In this document: in pieces, positions 8,470-16,761 of the stretch
How the letters are laid out: each line of letters opens with the position of its first letter
Numbering within the stretch: the stretch's first letter is position 1
From: Polyangiaceae bacterium
Lineage (GTDB): Bacteria > Myxococcota_A > Polyangia > Polyangiales > Polyangiaceae
Assembly (NCBI GenBank): GCA_029266615.1
Contig: JAQSWN010000019.1
Location: 1-50,248, forward strand
Length of the DNA: 50,248 bases
Direction of reading: 5' to 3'
Position numbers and translations under genes: made by a program
Notes under the pieces: generated by a model
What the model saw: only the letters and a program-made list of their open reading frames with translations
What the model was told of the DNA's origin: nothing
Databases searched by the model: none

Positions 8470-9579
8470 ATGGGTAGGCGTAAGCGATCGATGCGGCTGG
8501 CGTCGGTGCTCGGCGTGATGAGTCTGACCGCGGCGTGCGGCGGTAACGAGACGAGCTCGGGTGATCCGGATGGCAGCGCCGCCGGCGGTATCACGATCGA
8601 GGAGTTGCCCGCCCAGTACGCGCAAGCGGTGTGCGAAGTATTTGCTGGCTGCGTCGGCGATCTGTGGAGCTTCTTCCGCCCTGGTGAGGACTGCGTGAAG
8701 GAGTTCACGATCACCGCGGAGGAGGAGCTGGCCACGTTGCCAGACGCCATCACGGCCGGCCGCGTGAAATACCATGCGGACAAGGTTCAGAAGTGCCTGG
8801 AGGACGTCGTCGCGCGCGGCTGCGAAGGGCTGAGCCAACGCGAACCGCCGAGCTGCCAAGCCGCGATCGAGGGAACCGCAGCCGAGGGGGACGACTGCGA
8901 GCTCGACGCACAGTGCAGCGGCAACCAATACTGCAAGGTCGCGAGCGCGTGCCCCGGCCAATGCGCACCGTACGAGCAAGCGGGCGGTAAGTGCGTGAGC
9001 AACGACCACTGCGCGAGCGGCTTGAAGTGCAGCGCTATGGGCTTCTGTGTCACCCCCTCTCGAAAAGACGAGGCTTGTCAGCAGGGCGAGCCGGACTGCG
9101 CCGACGGGCTGATCTGCCTGGGCGAGGATGCAGCCGCCAAAACTCCCGGCAAGTGCCTGGTCATCGAGGACGTGCTCAGCGGAGAAGCGGGCGACCCTTG
9201 CTCGCTCGACGGCTCGCTGTGTGCGGGGGGCCTATCGTGCGAAATCAAGACGGTGCTGCCGCTGGCGGGGGAGTGCGTGCCGCGCGTCGCCGCAGGTGCG
9301 GCTTGCCGGGCCGCCTTTCCGGACGAGTGCCCAGACGACGAATATTGCCAACTACCGGTCAATCCGTTGGACGCCGGGACGTGCACGAAAAAGCCCGCGG
9401 CCGGCGAGCCGTGCGCCAAGGGAGTCGGCGCGGAGGCAAGCATCTGTGCTCCCTACGCGCGCTGCGACGACGGCGTGTGCCGCGAGCTCGCGCACGCCGG
9501 AGAGTCCTGTAGCGCGGACGCAACTTGTTACAGCGGGCGTTGCGACGGAGCGTGCTTGACCAGCAACGCGTGCCGCTGA
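8470..9579 (+). CDS. Cys-rich lipoprotein (Dickkopf/EB-module-like repeats)
   Basis: A 369-residue predicted lipoprotein. I chose the ATG at 8470 because a GAGGAGA ribosome binding site precedes it and the basic signal MGRRKRSMR begins there; a longer frame from 8317 would cross the promoter. The lipid-attachment Cys is C23 in LTAAC. Residues about 40-150 are helix-prone with paired cysteines. From about 150 onward there are many CxxxxxCxxGxxC-type units such as DAQCSGNQYCK and DHCASGLKC, resembling the cysteine-knot modules common in myxobacterial surface proteins. Function unknown; an extracellular structural or binding role is inferred. It sits behind a sigma-54 promoter, suggesting conditional expression. 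The next gene encodes another Cys-rich lipoprotein. Confidence 0.8.
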   Translation: MGRRKRSMRLASVLGVMSLTAACGGNETSSGDPDGSAAGGITIEELPAQYAQAVCEVFAGCVGDLWSFFRPGEDCVKEFTITAEEELATLPDAITAGRVKYHADKVQKCLEDVVARGCEGLSQREPPSCQAAIEGTAAEGDDCELDAQCSGNQYCKVASACPGQCAPYEQAGGKCVSNDHCASGLKCSAMGFCVTPSRKDEACQQGEPDCADGLICLGEDAAAKTPGKCLVIEDVLSGEAGDPCSLDGSLCAGGLSCEIKTVLPLAGECVPRVAAGAACRAAFPDECPDDEYCQLPVNPLDAGTCTKKPAAGEPCAKGVGAEASICAPYARCDDGVCRELAHAGESCSADATCYSGRCDGACLTSNACR

Positions 9580-9633
9580 ACGCCGAGCCTTTGGCCCTTC
9601 CTATCGTGCCCCCACCGATGGCAGTATCCGCCC

Positions 9634-10905
9634 ATGGCGTGGGCGAATTGGATCGGTGGTGCCTGGACGGGTGTGCTTTTCGGTGTGGTGGCGTCGGTCG
9701 GGGGCTGTAGCAGCTCGAGCGCTGACAGCTCCTGCCCCTCCTATTGCGACAATCTGTGCTCCTCGCTCGAAGCGTGCGAGCTCGAGCTTTCGGATTGTCG
9801 GAGCTCCTGCGAGAGCGGACTGACACCGCAAGCGTGCAAAGCCCAGTCGGCACCCGACAGGTTGACCTGCGCGGAGCTGACAGAAACCGTCGCCTGCGCC
9901 GAGTACTGCAGCAGCTTGTGCGATCGCGCGCCGAGCTGCGGCAGCTTCGACGCGGGAGCCTGCGTGACCGGCTGTTTGAAGGTGGGGCCCAGCATTTGTA
10001 ACGCCGCTTCGGTCGTGGCGCGCAGCTGCGACCAGCTGAAGCCGGAGCTTCGCCTGTACGAGAGCGTCGGCACCCCGAGCGACGGTGATAGCGGCTACTC
10101 CGCCGGTCTCCCCGGCCCCCGCTTCGGCTTGTGCTTGGAGGCGGACGACTGCGAGGAGCCGCTCGGCTGCTCGCAAGAAACGAACACATGCGGGCCCTGC
10201 AAAAGCGACGCGGACTGCGCGGGTCCTTATGGCGCGCTGATCTGCAACGGAAAGCAGGAGTGCGAAGAAGTGCAATGCTCATCGGACGACGACTGCCTGC
10301 TTGGACCGTGCAATACGCAGACGCACGAATGCGGTGAGTGCCGAGAAGATTCGGACTGCACCAGCTTGTTTGGCGGCGCTTGCGACACGGAGACTATGAA
10401 GTGCGTGGAGTGCAAGCGGGACTCGGATTGCGATCGCGGCTTCAATCCGTCTTGCGACGTCGCGCAGCAAAAATGCGTAGAGTGCGGTGAAGACGCGCAC
10501 TGCACGAGCAGCTTCGCCCCCGCATGCGACACCAAGACGCGACAATGCGTGGAGTGCAAAGAAGACGCGCATTGCACGCAGAGCTACGCCCCCGCATGCG
10601 ACTCCGCGCGGCAGGAATGCGTGCAATGCCTCAAGGACGTGCATTGCCCGCAAGAGTCACCGCGCTGCGACACGGAGACCCGCACCTGCCGCGAGTGCGA
10701 CCGTAACGCGGACTGCTCGGAAGACCGACCGCATTGCGACACCGCGACCCAGTCCTGCGAGGCGTGCGAGACGGACGCTGACTGCGCCGACCACGCGAAG
10801 CCCTTCTGCACGGAGTCGGGCGCCTGCGGTGATTGCCAGAACAGCGACGGCTGCGCGCAGAACGAAGTATGCGACACTTACGACGGCACTTGCCTGCCGA
10901 CGTAG
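9634..10905 (+). CDS. Cys-rich lipoprotein with ten tandem ~24-residue repeats
   Basis: A 423-residue predicted lipoprotein with C25 in SVGGC as lipid anchor. The N-terminal part (about 30-145) has spaced Cys pairs in a helical pattern similar to the preceding protein. After a Gly/Ser linker, residues about 189-423 are ten tandem units of 23-24 residues with the pattern C-x3-DxDC-x6-9-CDTxTxxC, the middle ones nearly identical. Each unit has four cysteines and acidic residues, so disulfide-stapled, possibly calcium-binding, rods are plausible. The gap to the previous stop is 54 bases; the two may be cotranscribed from the sigma-54 promoter at 8413. The gene converges with the anti-sigma-like gene at 10918. 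No function can be assigned. Confidence 0.8.
   Translation: MAWANWIGGAWTGVLFGVVASVGGCSSSSADSSCPSYCDNLCSSLEACELELSDCRSSCESGLTPQACKAQSAPDRLTCAELTETVACAEYCSSLCDRAPSCGSFDAGACVTGCLKVGPSICNAASVVARSCDQLKPELRLYESVGTPSDGDSGYSAGLPGPRFGLCLEADDCEEPLGCSQETNTCGPCKSDADCAGPYGALICNGKQECEEVQCSSDDDCLLGPCNTQTHECGECREDSDCTSLFGGACDTETMKCVECKRDSDCDRGFNPSCDVAQQKCVECGEDAHCTSSFAPACDTKTRQCVECKEDAHCTQSYAPACDSARQECVQCLKDVHCPQESPRCDTETRTCRECDRNADCSEDRPHCDTATQSCEACETDADCADHAKPFCTESGACGDCQNSDGCAQNEVCDTYDGTCLPT
10198..10902 (+). repeat. Tandem ~72-bp coding repeats in Cys-rich lipoprotein gene
   Basis: Ten in-frame units of 69-90 bases encode the C-x3-DxDC...CDTxTxxC modules. Units between about 10410 and 10625 are the most alike at DNA level (shared GAAGACGCGCA-TGCACG and CCCGCATGCGAC blocks), indicating recent duplication. 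Copy number could vary between strains by slippage or recombination. Confidence 0.75.
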
Positions 10906-10917
10906 CGGCCCGCCGAC

Positions 10918-11589
10918 TCAGCGCGAAAGGGCGCGCTCGGCGACGCCGCGGAAGCGGCCGTTCGGATAGCGCGCCAGATAACGCTTGGCGTAGTCCACCG
11001 CCCGCGGATCCTTGCGGGCGGCGGCCGCTTCGATTGAGAGCGCGAGCGCGTCCTCCGCAAGAGCGCCGCGCGGATTGGTGCGCAGGTACTGGTCCAGCAG
11101 CTGCTGCGCGCGCGCGGCGTCCCCCTGCTTGCGCAGCGCGCGTACGGCTTCCGCCACTTTCGTCGGATCTTCGCCGGCAGCGGGCTTGTCCACCGCGCGC
11201 TTGCTGGCGGCGGAGGTCGCAGACGGCTCTGCGGCTGGTGGCTGCGCGTCCGTGCGTGGGGTCACCGGCAACACGGCCGGGGTGGGCGCGATCGCCGGCG
11301 GCACGACGACGGTGGCTGGAGGCGCAATGGGGGCGGGACCGGGCTTGGGTGGAGCCGCGAGCAGCGAGTACCCGGCCGCGGCCGCGGTTGCCGCGATGAG
11401 CAGCGCGCCCGCGCCGACCAGCGCCGGTCGGAGAAAGCCACCGCGCCGCGGGGCGGCCGCGAGCGCGCGCGCAATGCGCGACTCCATGGCTCGCTTCGCG
11501 AAAGGGCTCGGTACGTGCCGCTCCGCGCTGGCGACGAGCTCCGTGAGCGCGTTCAGCGAGGGGTCTCGGTCTTCCAAGAGTCTCTTCAC
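10918..11589 (-). CDS. Membrane-anchored partner of ECF-like sigma factor (putative anti-sigma)
   Basis: About 223 residues from a GTG start that overlaps the sigma factor stop (GTGA at 11586-11589), a sign of translational coupling. A cytosolic N-terminal segment of about 50 residues precedes one transmembrane helix (about 54-78, Ala/Gly/Leu-rich). A long Pro/Ala linker follows, and then a helical C-terminal region (about 140-223) with a TPR-like pattern (AEAVRALRKQGDAARAQQLL, YAKRYLARYPNGRF). The order sigma factor then single-TM protein is typical of ECF sigma/anti-sigma pairs. There is no HxxxCxxC zinc motif, so it is not a classic ZAS anti-sigma. The C-terminus resembles YbgF/TolA-partner TPR tails seen in myxobacterial sigma partners. 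Role inferred from context. Confidence 0.65.
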   Translation of the reverse strand: MKRLLEDRDPSLNALTELVASAERHVPSPFAKRAMESRIARALAAAPRRGGFLRPALVGAGALLIAATAAAAGYSLLAAPPKPGPAPIAPPATVVVPPAIAPTPAVLPVTPRTDAQPPAAEPSATSAASKRAVDKPAAGEDPTKVAEAVRALRKQGDAARAQQLLDQYLRTNPRGALAEDALALSIEAAAARKDPRAVDYAKRYLARYPNGRFRGVAERALSR

Positions 11590-12215
11590 GTCGGCCTCCG
11601 ACGGCTCGGCCGCTTCTCAACGCGCTCGGCCTGCTCTTGGAGCTTTTTACGCGCTTTGTGAATGCGCGCCCACACCGTGTTGATGGGCACGCATTGGATC
11701 GCGGCGATTTCTTCGCCGCTGTTGCCCTCGATTTCGAAGAGAGTGAAAGCCGCACGCTGGTCGGGGTTGAGCTTGCCGAGCAGCTCTTCGAGCAGCTCTC
11801 GCTTTTGCTTCGTCTCCAGCTCTCGTAGGGGGCTGCGATCGGTCGAGAGCGTCGCGTCCACGAGCGGCACGCTGGTGTTGCCGAAGAGCTGCTTGACCCA
11901 AAGCAAGCGGCGATGGTCCCGCACCTTGCGTCGAGCAATTTGATAAAGCCAACCTGCCACGTTGTGTCCGTCGAAATCCGAAAGGCGCCGGTGCACGACC
12001 AGAAAAACGTCCTGCACGAGGTCATCGCGATCGGCTTCCCGCGCGCCGAGCGCCCGTACCCAGCGGGATACGTCCGCGAACCACCGCTCGTAGAGCTCCT
12101 CGAAAGACGCCGCGGACGGAGCTTTCCCCGTCTCGGGGGGCGCTTCCGCCGGAGCCGCCTCGGCTCGGAGCTCTCTGACCAGCACGTTCGTGTCCTGATC
12201 CAGGGGGGCTGCCAT
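11586..12215 (-). CDS. RNA polymerase ECF-type sigma-70 family factor
   Basis: About 209 residues from the ATG at 12215 (a longer frame to 12290 would overlap the divergent gene). Region 2 is at about residues 40-105, with DLVQDVFLVVHRRL, GWLYQIARRKVRDHRR and the conserved aromatic/basic promoter-melting surface. Region 4 is at about 145-195, with LNPDQRAAFTLFEIEGNSGEEIAAI followed by the recognition helix INTVWARIHKARKKL. There is no region 1 or 3, as in ECF factors. The N-terminal 40 residues are a low-complexity Ala/Pro/Glu extension. It is coupled to a single-TM putative anti-sigma factor. The only divergent promoter space is 12216-12283, so its own gene and the outer-membrane/RND genes opposite may be its targets. 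Confidence 0.88.
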   Translation of the reverse strand: MAAPLDQDTNVLVRELRAEAAPAEAPPETGKAPSAASFEELYERWFADVSRWVRALGAREADRDDLVQDVFLVVHRRLSDFDGHNVAGWLYQIARRKVRDHRRLLWVKQLFGNTSVPLVDATLSTDRSPLRELETKQKRELLEELLGKLNPDQRAAFTLFEIEGNSGEEIAAIQCVPINTVWARIHKARKKLQEQAERVEKRPSRRRPT

Positions 12216-12283
12216 CTTCGCCTTGTCGAAAAACGCCCGCGTCAGCAAAAAAGCTGGCCCATCGGGCGCCGCGTGCGGGAAGT

Positions 12284-13201
12284 ATGACACGAGTGGACGC
12301 CTTGCTGGTCACGAGCGACTCGGATTGCCCGACGCCCGCGTCCATCCAAGCCGAGGTAAGAGAGCTCACGACACCGGAGCAGCGCGCAGGGGTGCCCGCA
12401 GACGCCAAGGTCATGGTGAGCGATCACGGGGCCACCATCGCCGTTGCGATCACGCGAGACGGTAAAACCACCGTGAGAGTCTATCGCGACGCGGCACGTG
12501 ACTGCGCTCGCCGTGCGCACTTCGTGTCCGTCCTCGCCGTCGTCGCGCTGATGCCTCCGGACCTCGGAAGCGACGCGGCAACGCCGGAGGAGGCACCGCC
12601 CCCGACGGAGCCGGAGCCGCCGCCCGTCCCGGAAGCGGTGGCTCGGCCGCCAGCTCCCGCTCAGCAGCCTTCGAAGCTTCCCCGCGTGCGCATCGAGCTG
12701 GGCGCCCGCGGCGACGTGAGCGCGCCGCTTTCCGACACCGTGCGCGTGGCGCTACCGAGCGCGGCTTTGGGGGTCGCGCTCGGCGCCGGCGACGCCCGCT
12801 TCACCCTCGGCACCAGCTACGCTCCCCAGTCCGAGGTGCGCTACACGGGCGCCAGCGCCGGCAGCGCGGAGCTTTCACGCTTCGACGTCGCGCTCGGCGT
12901 TCGCTACGTCTTCGCGCATGCTCCGCTCGATGCGAGCATCGACGCGAGCATGCTGCTCACGAGGCAGGAGCTGACGGGGCGCTCCTCCGAGCGACCGATG
13001 CGAGACACGGCGTTCAGCGCGGGCGGGCGTGTTGGAATCCACGTTTGCTGGTCCGAGCGCAGCGTCGTCAGCCCTTTCCTGGGGGCCTATGCAACCGTGT
13101 TCCCTTTCGCACCAGCCCTTTCGCAGCTGCCGCAGGGCACGGTCGGTCATTTGCCTTACCTATGGCTCGGTCTGAGCGGAGGGCTCGCGCTCGCTTTGTG
13201 A
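12284..13201 (+). CDS. Putative outer-membrane beta-barrel-like protein of unknown function
   Basis: About 305 residues. The N-terminal half (1-100) has a small alpha/beta domain beginning SDCPTPASIQAEV and ending in a hydrophobic helix (FVSVLAVVALM). This layout recurs in myxobacterial proteins encoded beside ECF sigma factors. A Pro/Glu-rich linker (about 100-130) leads to a C-terminal region (135-305) of alternating polar/hydrophobic beta strands with Gly turns, suggesting a small beta barrel. No signal peptide is evident from this ATG, which is odd for an outer-membrane protein; the real start may differ or the N-terminus may have been lost. The RND transporter gene begins 18 bases downstream, so the two are likely cotranscribed. 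Not a family I can name. Confidence 0.55.
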   Translation: MTRVDALLVTSDSDCPTPASIQAEVRELTTPEQRAGVPADAKVMVSDHGATIAVAITRDGKTTVRVYRDAARDCARRAHFVSVLAVVALMPPDLGSDAATPEEAPPPTEPEPPPVPEAVARPPAPAQQPSKLPRVRIELGARGDVSAPLSDTVRVALPSAALGVALGAGDARFTLGTSYAPQSEVRYTGASAGSAELSRFDVALGVRYVFAHAPLDASIDASMLLTRQELTGRSSERPMRDTAFSAGGRVGIHVCWSERSVVSPFLGAYATVFPFAPALSQLPQGTVGHLPYLWLGLSGGLALAL

Positions 13202-13219
13202 TAACAGGGCAGGCACCGC

Positions 13220-15775
13220 ATGGCCGCCCAAGAGCCCGAGCTCCAAGCCGACGACCCCGAACGCCACCTGCCCCGTTGGCTAGAAACGCTGGCTCTGCTG
13301 CAAGCGCGCCGGCCGTGGCTGCTGGTGGCCCTGGCCGTGCTCACGATGATCCCGACCGCGATTTCGGCCTCCAAGCTGGCGCTGAAGCTGGACCTCTCCG
13401 AGCTTTTGCCCGACAGCAAAGAGAGCGTGATCGAGATGCGCCGCGTGAGCAAGCGTTTGGCCGGCAACGCCACGCTCAGCATCATCGTGCGCACCGCCAC
13501 GCCGGGGCACCAAAAGGAGCTCGAGGCCTGCGTGGATGCGCTCGTGCCGGAGCTGTACGCGATCGGCAAGGAGTGGGTTGGCGCCGTGGACTACGGCGTG
13601 AAGGACGCACGAGCGTTCTTCGAACAGAACGCGCTCTACTACGCCAGCCTGGAAGACTTGAAGAAGGCGCACGGGCGCATCACCGAGCGCTACGACTGGG
13701 AGGTCAGTAAGCAACAAGGCTCCTTGCTGGACGACGAGGAAGAGCCGCCGCCCATCACCGCGGACACGATCGAGAAAGAGCTGAGCGCGAAGAAGCCGAC
13801 CGGGCCCGCCAGCGGCCCCACGTTTCCGAACGGCTATTACGAAGACAAAGAGGGCAGCTATGCCGCAATATTGGTGCGCACGCCCGTGGGCGGCAAAGCC
13901 AAGATCATGGAGCTGCGCCGGAAGGTAGAAGCGGCGGTGGCGAAGGTCGACCCCAAGCGCTTCGAGCCGACGATGGTGGCGCAGTACACGGGCGACGTCG
14001 TCACGGGGCAGGAAGAGTACGACCGCATCACCGGGGATTTGCTGCACGTCGGCGCGATCGGCGTTGGCGGGGTGCTGCTCATCGTTTACCTGTACTTCTT
14101 GCGGCTGCGCGTGGTGCTCACGATGGGCGGGGCGCTGCTGGTCGGTCTTCTATGGACGTTCGGCACCACCTATTTCACGATAGGCTACCTGAACAGCTCG
14201 ACGGGGTTCTTGGTCAGCATCGTGGCCGGCAACGGTATCAACTACGGTATCGTGTACATGGCACGCTACGTGGAAGCACGCCGGGACGAGATGGCGAGCG
14301 TGGCTCGAGCCATTCGCATCGCGCACCGCGACACGTGGATTCCGACGCTCGCCTCCGCCGCCACGGGCGCGCTCGCGTACGGCTCGCTCGTCGTCACGGA
14401 CTTCCGCGGCTTCAAGCACTTCGGCATCATCGGCGGCTACGGCATGATGTTCTGTTGGGCGACGACGTACTTGTTCACGCCCGCGCTCCTCGCGGCGAGC
14501 GAGAAGGTGTGGCCCGCCTACAAGGAAGGCTCGCAGTCGATCAACATCGGTCGCTACTTCGGGGTCGCGTTCGAGCGCCTGGGGTTGGGCGCGCCTCGGC
14601 TCGTGGCCGGCGTGGGCGCGGCCGTCGGTATCGTGGCCCTCGCGCTCACCGCCCTGTATTTCCGCGACGATCCGATGGAATACAACATGAGGAACGTCGG
14701 TAACGACGACGCCTCCAATCCGTCGGCCGCCAAGCGACTCACACATCAGGTGGATCAAGTGGTGGGGCGCGTCGGGCAAGACGGCATCGCCATCGTGACG
14801 GATCGGGTGGACCAGGTGCAGCCGCTCGAAGCCGAGCTGGAACGTCGCCGCGTTGCGGCCGGGCCGGAGAAAGAGCCTTTTCAGAACACAGTCAGCATCT
14901 TCTCCTTGCTCCCCAAAGATCAGGAAGAGAAGCTGCCCCTCATCGCGGAGATGCGCGACCGCATCCAACGCGCCCGGAGCCGTGGTTTCATCGGCGACGC
15001 GGACTGGTCCAAGATCGAGCCGCACCTGCCGAAAGGCCCGCTCGAGCCGATCGGCATCGAGGACTTGCCGGAGCAAGCCGCGCGCTCCTTCACGGAGCGA
15101 GACGGAACGCGCGGGCGCATCGTGTACATTGCGCCCCGCGAGGGCCGCAGCGTTTGGGACGCGAGGTACCTCATGCACTGGGCGAACAGCTTCCGCCACG
15201 TCACGCTGCCGAACGGCGAGGTCATTCACGGCTCCGGCCGCGCCGTGATCTTCGCCGACATGATTTACACGATCGGGCAGGACGCGCCTCGCGCCATCCT
15301 CGTGAGCGCGCTCGGCACCTTCCTCATCATTCTCATCGCGTTCCGCGGGAACAAGCTAGCGCTCGGTGTGTTCGTCCCGTGGCTGGTCGGGGTCGGGGGG
15401 CTCGTAGCGTTCCTGTACCTGAGCGACATCAAGCTCAACTTCCTGAACTTCGTCGCGCTGCCGATCACCATCGGCATCGGCGCCGAGTACGCGCACAACA
15501 TGATGCAGCGCTACCGATTCGAGGGTGGGACCAAACTGCGCCACGTCGTACTGGCGACAGGTGGGGCGCTCACGCTCTGCTCGCTCACCACGAGCATTGG
15601 ATACTTCGCGCTCCTTTCCTCAATCAACAAGGGAATCCATAGCTTCGGCCTCAGCGCGGCCGTGGGCGAGCTGACTTGCCTCGCGGCAACCGTGCTGTGG
15701 CTGCCTGCGCTCCTCGCGTGGCTTCACGATCGTCGACTCAAAGCGTCGCTTGCGAAGGGTGCGGTTCGCAGTTAG
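13220..15775 (+). CDS. RND/MMPL-family exporter (HAE3/HpnN-like)
   Basis: An 851-residue inner-membrane transporter with two RND repeats. Each repeat has one TM helix, a large periplasmic loop and a five-helix bundle. TM1 is at about residues 31-50; the first bundle starts near 275 and contains the sterol-sensing-like NGINYGIVYMARYVEAR segment. The second half has VSALGTFLIILIAF and the matching ITIGIGAEYAHNMMQRYR. Size and the absence of the longer HAE1 docking loops fit the HAE3/MMPL group, which moves lipids, hopanoids or other hydrophobic compounds using proton motive force. No adaptor or TolC gene is adjacent, so it probably does not form a classic tripartite pump. It follows the outer-membrane-like gene by 18 bases. 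Substrate unknown. Confidence 0.88.
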   Translation: MAAQEPELQADDPERHLPRWLETLALLQARRPWLLVALAVLTMIPTAISASKLALKLDLSELLPDSKESVIEMRRVSKRLAGNATLSIIVRTATPGHQKELEACVDALVPELYAIGKEWVGAVDYGVKDARAFFEQNALYYASLEDLKKAHGRITERYDWEVSKQQGSLLDDEEEPPPITADTIEKELSAKKPTGPASGPTFPNGYYEDKEGSYAAILVRTPVGGKAKIMELRRKVEAAVAKVDPKRFEPTMVAQYTGDVVTGQEEYDRITGDLLHVGAIGVGGVLLIVYLYFLRLRVVLTMGGALLVGLLWTFGTTYFTIGYLNSSTGFLVSIVAGNGINYGIVYMARYVEARRDEMASVARAIRIAHRDTWIPTLASAATGALAYGSLVVTDFRGFKHFGIIGGYGMMFCWATTYLFTPALLAASEKVWPAYKEGSQSINIGRYFGVAFERLGLGAPRLVAGVGAAVGIVALALTALYFRDDPMEYNMRNVGNDDASNPSAAKRLTHQVDQVVGRVGQDGIAIVTDRVDQVQPLEAELERRRVAAGPEKEPFQNTVSIFSLLPKDQEEKLPLIAEMRDRIQRARSRGFIGDADWSKIEPHLPKGPLEPIGIEDLPEQAARSFTERDGTRGRIVYIAPREGRSVWDARYLMHWANSFRHVTLPNGEVIHGSGRAVIFADMIYTIGQDAPRAILVSALGTFLIILIAFRGNKLALGVFVPWLVGVGGLVAFLYLSDIKLNFLNFVALPITIGIGAEYAHNMMQRYRFEGGTKLRHVVLATGGALTLCSLTTSIGYFALLSSINKGIHSFGLSAAVGELTCLAATVLWLPALLAWLHDRRLKASLAKGAVRS

Positions 15776-15846
15776 ATCCGAATCGTACGAAACTGGCGGC
15801 CGTCGGACGCTGCCGAGCGCAGTCACTCTAACTCCGAGGTGTAATC

Positions 15847-16758
15847 ATGGCTCTTCGCTTTCGAGACGTGGGTCGTATCGGCATCACCCTGGCCGCGTTC
15901 GTCGTGTCGTGCAGCAACGACGACGGCGGCGGCGGTGGCACGGCGGGCTCCAGCGGCGGCGGCATGGTTGGTGCCGGGACGAGCAGCGGCGGTACGAATA
16001 GCGGCGGCACGAGCAGCGGCGGCACGAGCTCGAGCGGAAGCAGCGCGGGCGGCGCGGGCAGTGCTGCCGGCGGCGCGAGCGCGAGCGGTTCGTCCGCGGG
16101 CGGCAGTGCGAGCGGCGCGGCGACGGGCGGAGGTGGGGCGAGCGCCGGCACCGGTGGCGGCAGCGCCGGCAATGGCGGGAGCGGTGGCGGCAAATCGAAG
16201 ACGACTTTCTTCGTCACGAGCGATACCCGCACGACCGGCAAGCTCGGCTCGCTAGAAATGTCCGACAAGCGCTGTCAGGACCTGGCGGTGGCGGCCGGTA
16301 TTGGCGACCACACCTTTCACGCCTACTTGAGCACGAGCACGGTGGACGCGAAGAGCCGCATCGGTTCAGGACCCTGGCACAACGCCAAGGGCGTCCTCAT
16401 CGCGCAAGATCTGACGGCCCTTCATTCCCCGACTCTCAAGGGCGATCACACGCTCTTCATCGACGAGAAGGGCCAAGAGATCAACGGGCAGTGGAATAGC
16501 AGCCCGATGGAAGACAACGAGCACGACATCCTCACCGGTACGAAGGCGGACGGCACCAAGGCGGCCGCCACTTGTAAAGATTGGACGTCGGATGACGCCA
16601 ACGACAAGGGCCAAGTCGGTCACAGCGACGGCATGGGGCCGGGCATGGCCACCACCGGGACGTACAGCTCATGGAACGCGGCCCATGAGGGCGGAAGCTG
16701 CGCCAACACCGAGCAGGCCGGCGGCGCTGGCCGCATCTATTGCTTCGCGATCGACTGA
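15847..16758 (+). CDS. DUF1554-like lipoprotein with Gly/Ser-rich stalk
   Basis: A 303-residue predicted lipoprotein; C22 in FVVSC is the anchor, and a GAGGTG ribosome binding site precedes the ATG. Residues 28-118 are an almost pure Gly/Ser/Ala/Thr stalk built from GTSSG-type pentads. The C-terminal domain (about 119-303) begins TTFFVTSDTRTTGKLG and includes DKRCQDLAVAAG, YLSTSTVDAKSRIG, GPWHN and the terminal RIYCFA. This order matches the DUF1554 fold family seen in Leptospira and myxobacterial surface proteins, distantly related to endostatin/C-type-lectin-like folds. Likely a surface adhesin or ligand-binding head on a flexible stem; the ligand is unknown. The next lipoprotein gene follows after three bases. 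Confidence 0.78.
   Translation: MALRFRDVGRIGITLAAFVVSCSNDDGGGGGTAGSSGGGMVGAGTSSGGTNSGGTSSGGTSSSGSSAGGAGSAAGGASASGSSAGGSASGAATGGGGASAGTGGGSAGNGGSGGGKSKTTFFVTSDTRTTGKLGSLEMSDKRCQDLAVAAGIGDHTFHAYLSTSTVDAKSRIGSGPWHNAKGVLIAQDLTALHSPTLKGDHTLFIDEKGQEINGQWNSSPMEDNEHDILTGTKADGTKAAATCKDWTSDDANDKGQVGHSDGMGPGMATTGTYSSWNAAHEGGSCANTEQAGGAGRIYCFAID
15976..16035 (+). repeat. 15-bp tandem repeat encoding GTSSG pentads
   Basis: Four in-frame 15-base units of the form GGNACGANYNSNAGCGG(C) encode GTSSG, GTNSG, GTSSG and GTSSS. The surrounding 90 codons are similarly low in complexity. Such repeats are prone to length change. Confidence 0.7.
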
Positions 16759-16761
16759 GCC

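Noticed and set aside
10198..10902. Regular repeats considered as a CRISPR array
   Set aside because: The units are in-frame coding repeats of about 24 codons with no unique spacers.
10631..12025. 464-codon minus-strand open frame spanning the end of the Cys-rich lipoprotein gene and the sigma/anti-sigma pair
   Set aside because: Conflicts with three well-supported genes and is Arg/Ser/Ala-rich without domain features.
14150..15229. 359-codon minus-strand open frame opposite the RND exporter
   Set aside because: Shadow frame; the opposite strand encodes a complete, well-recognised transporter.
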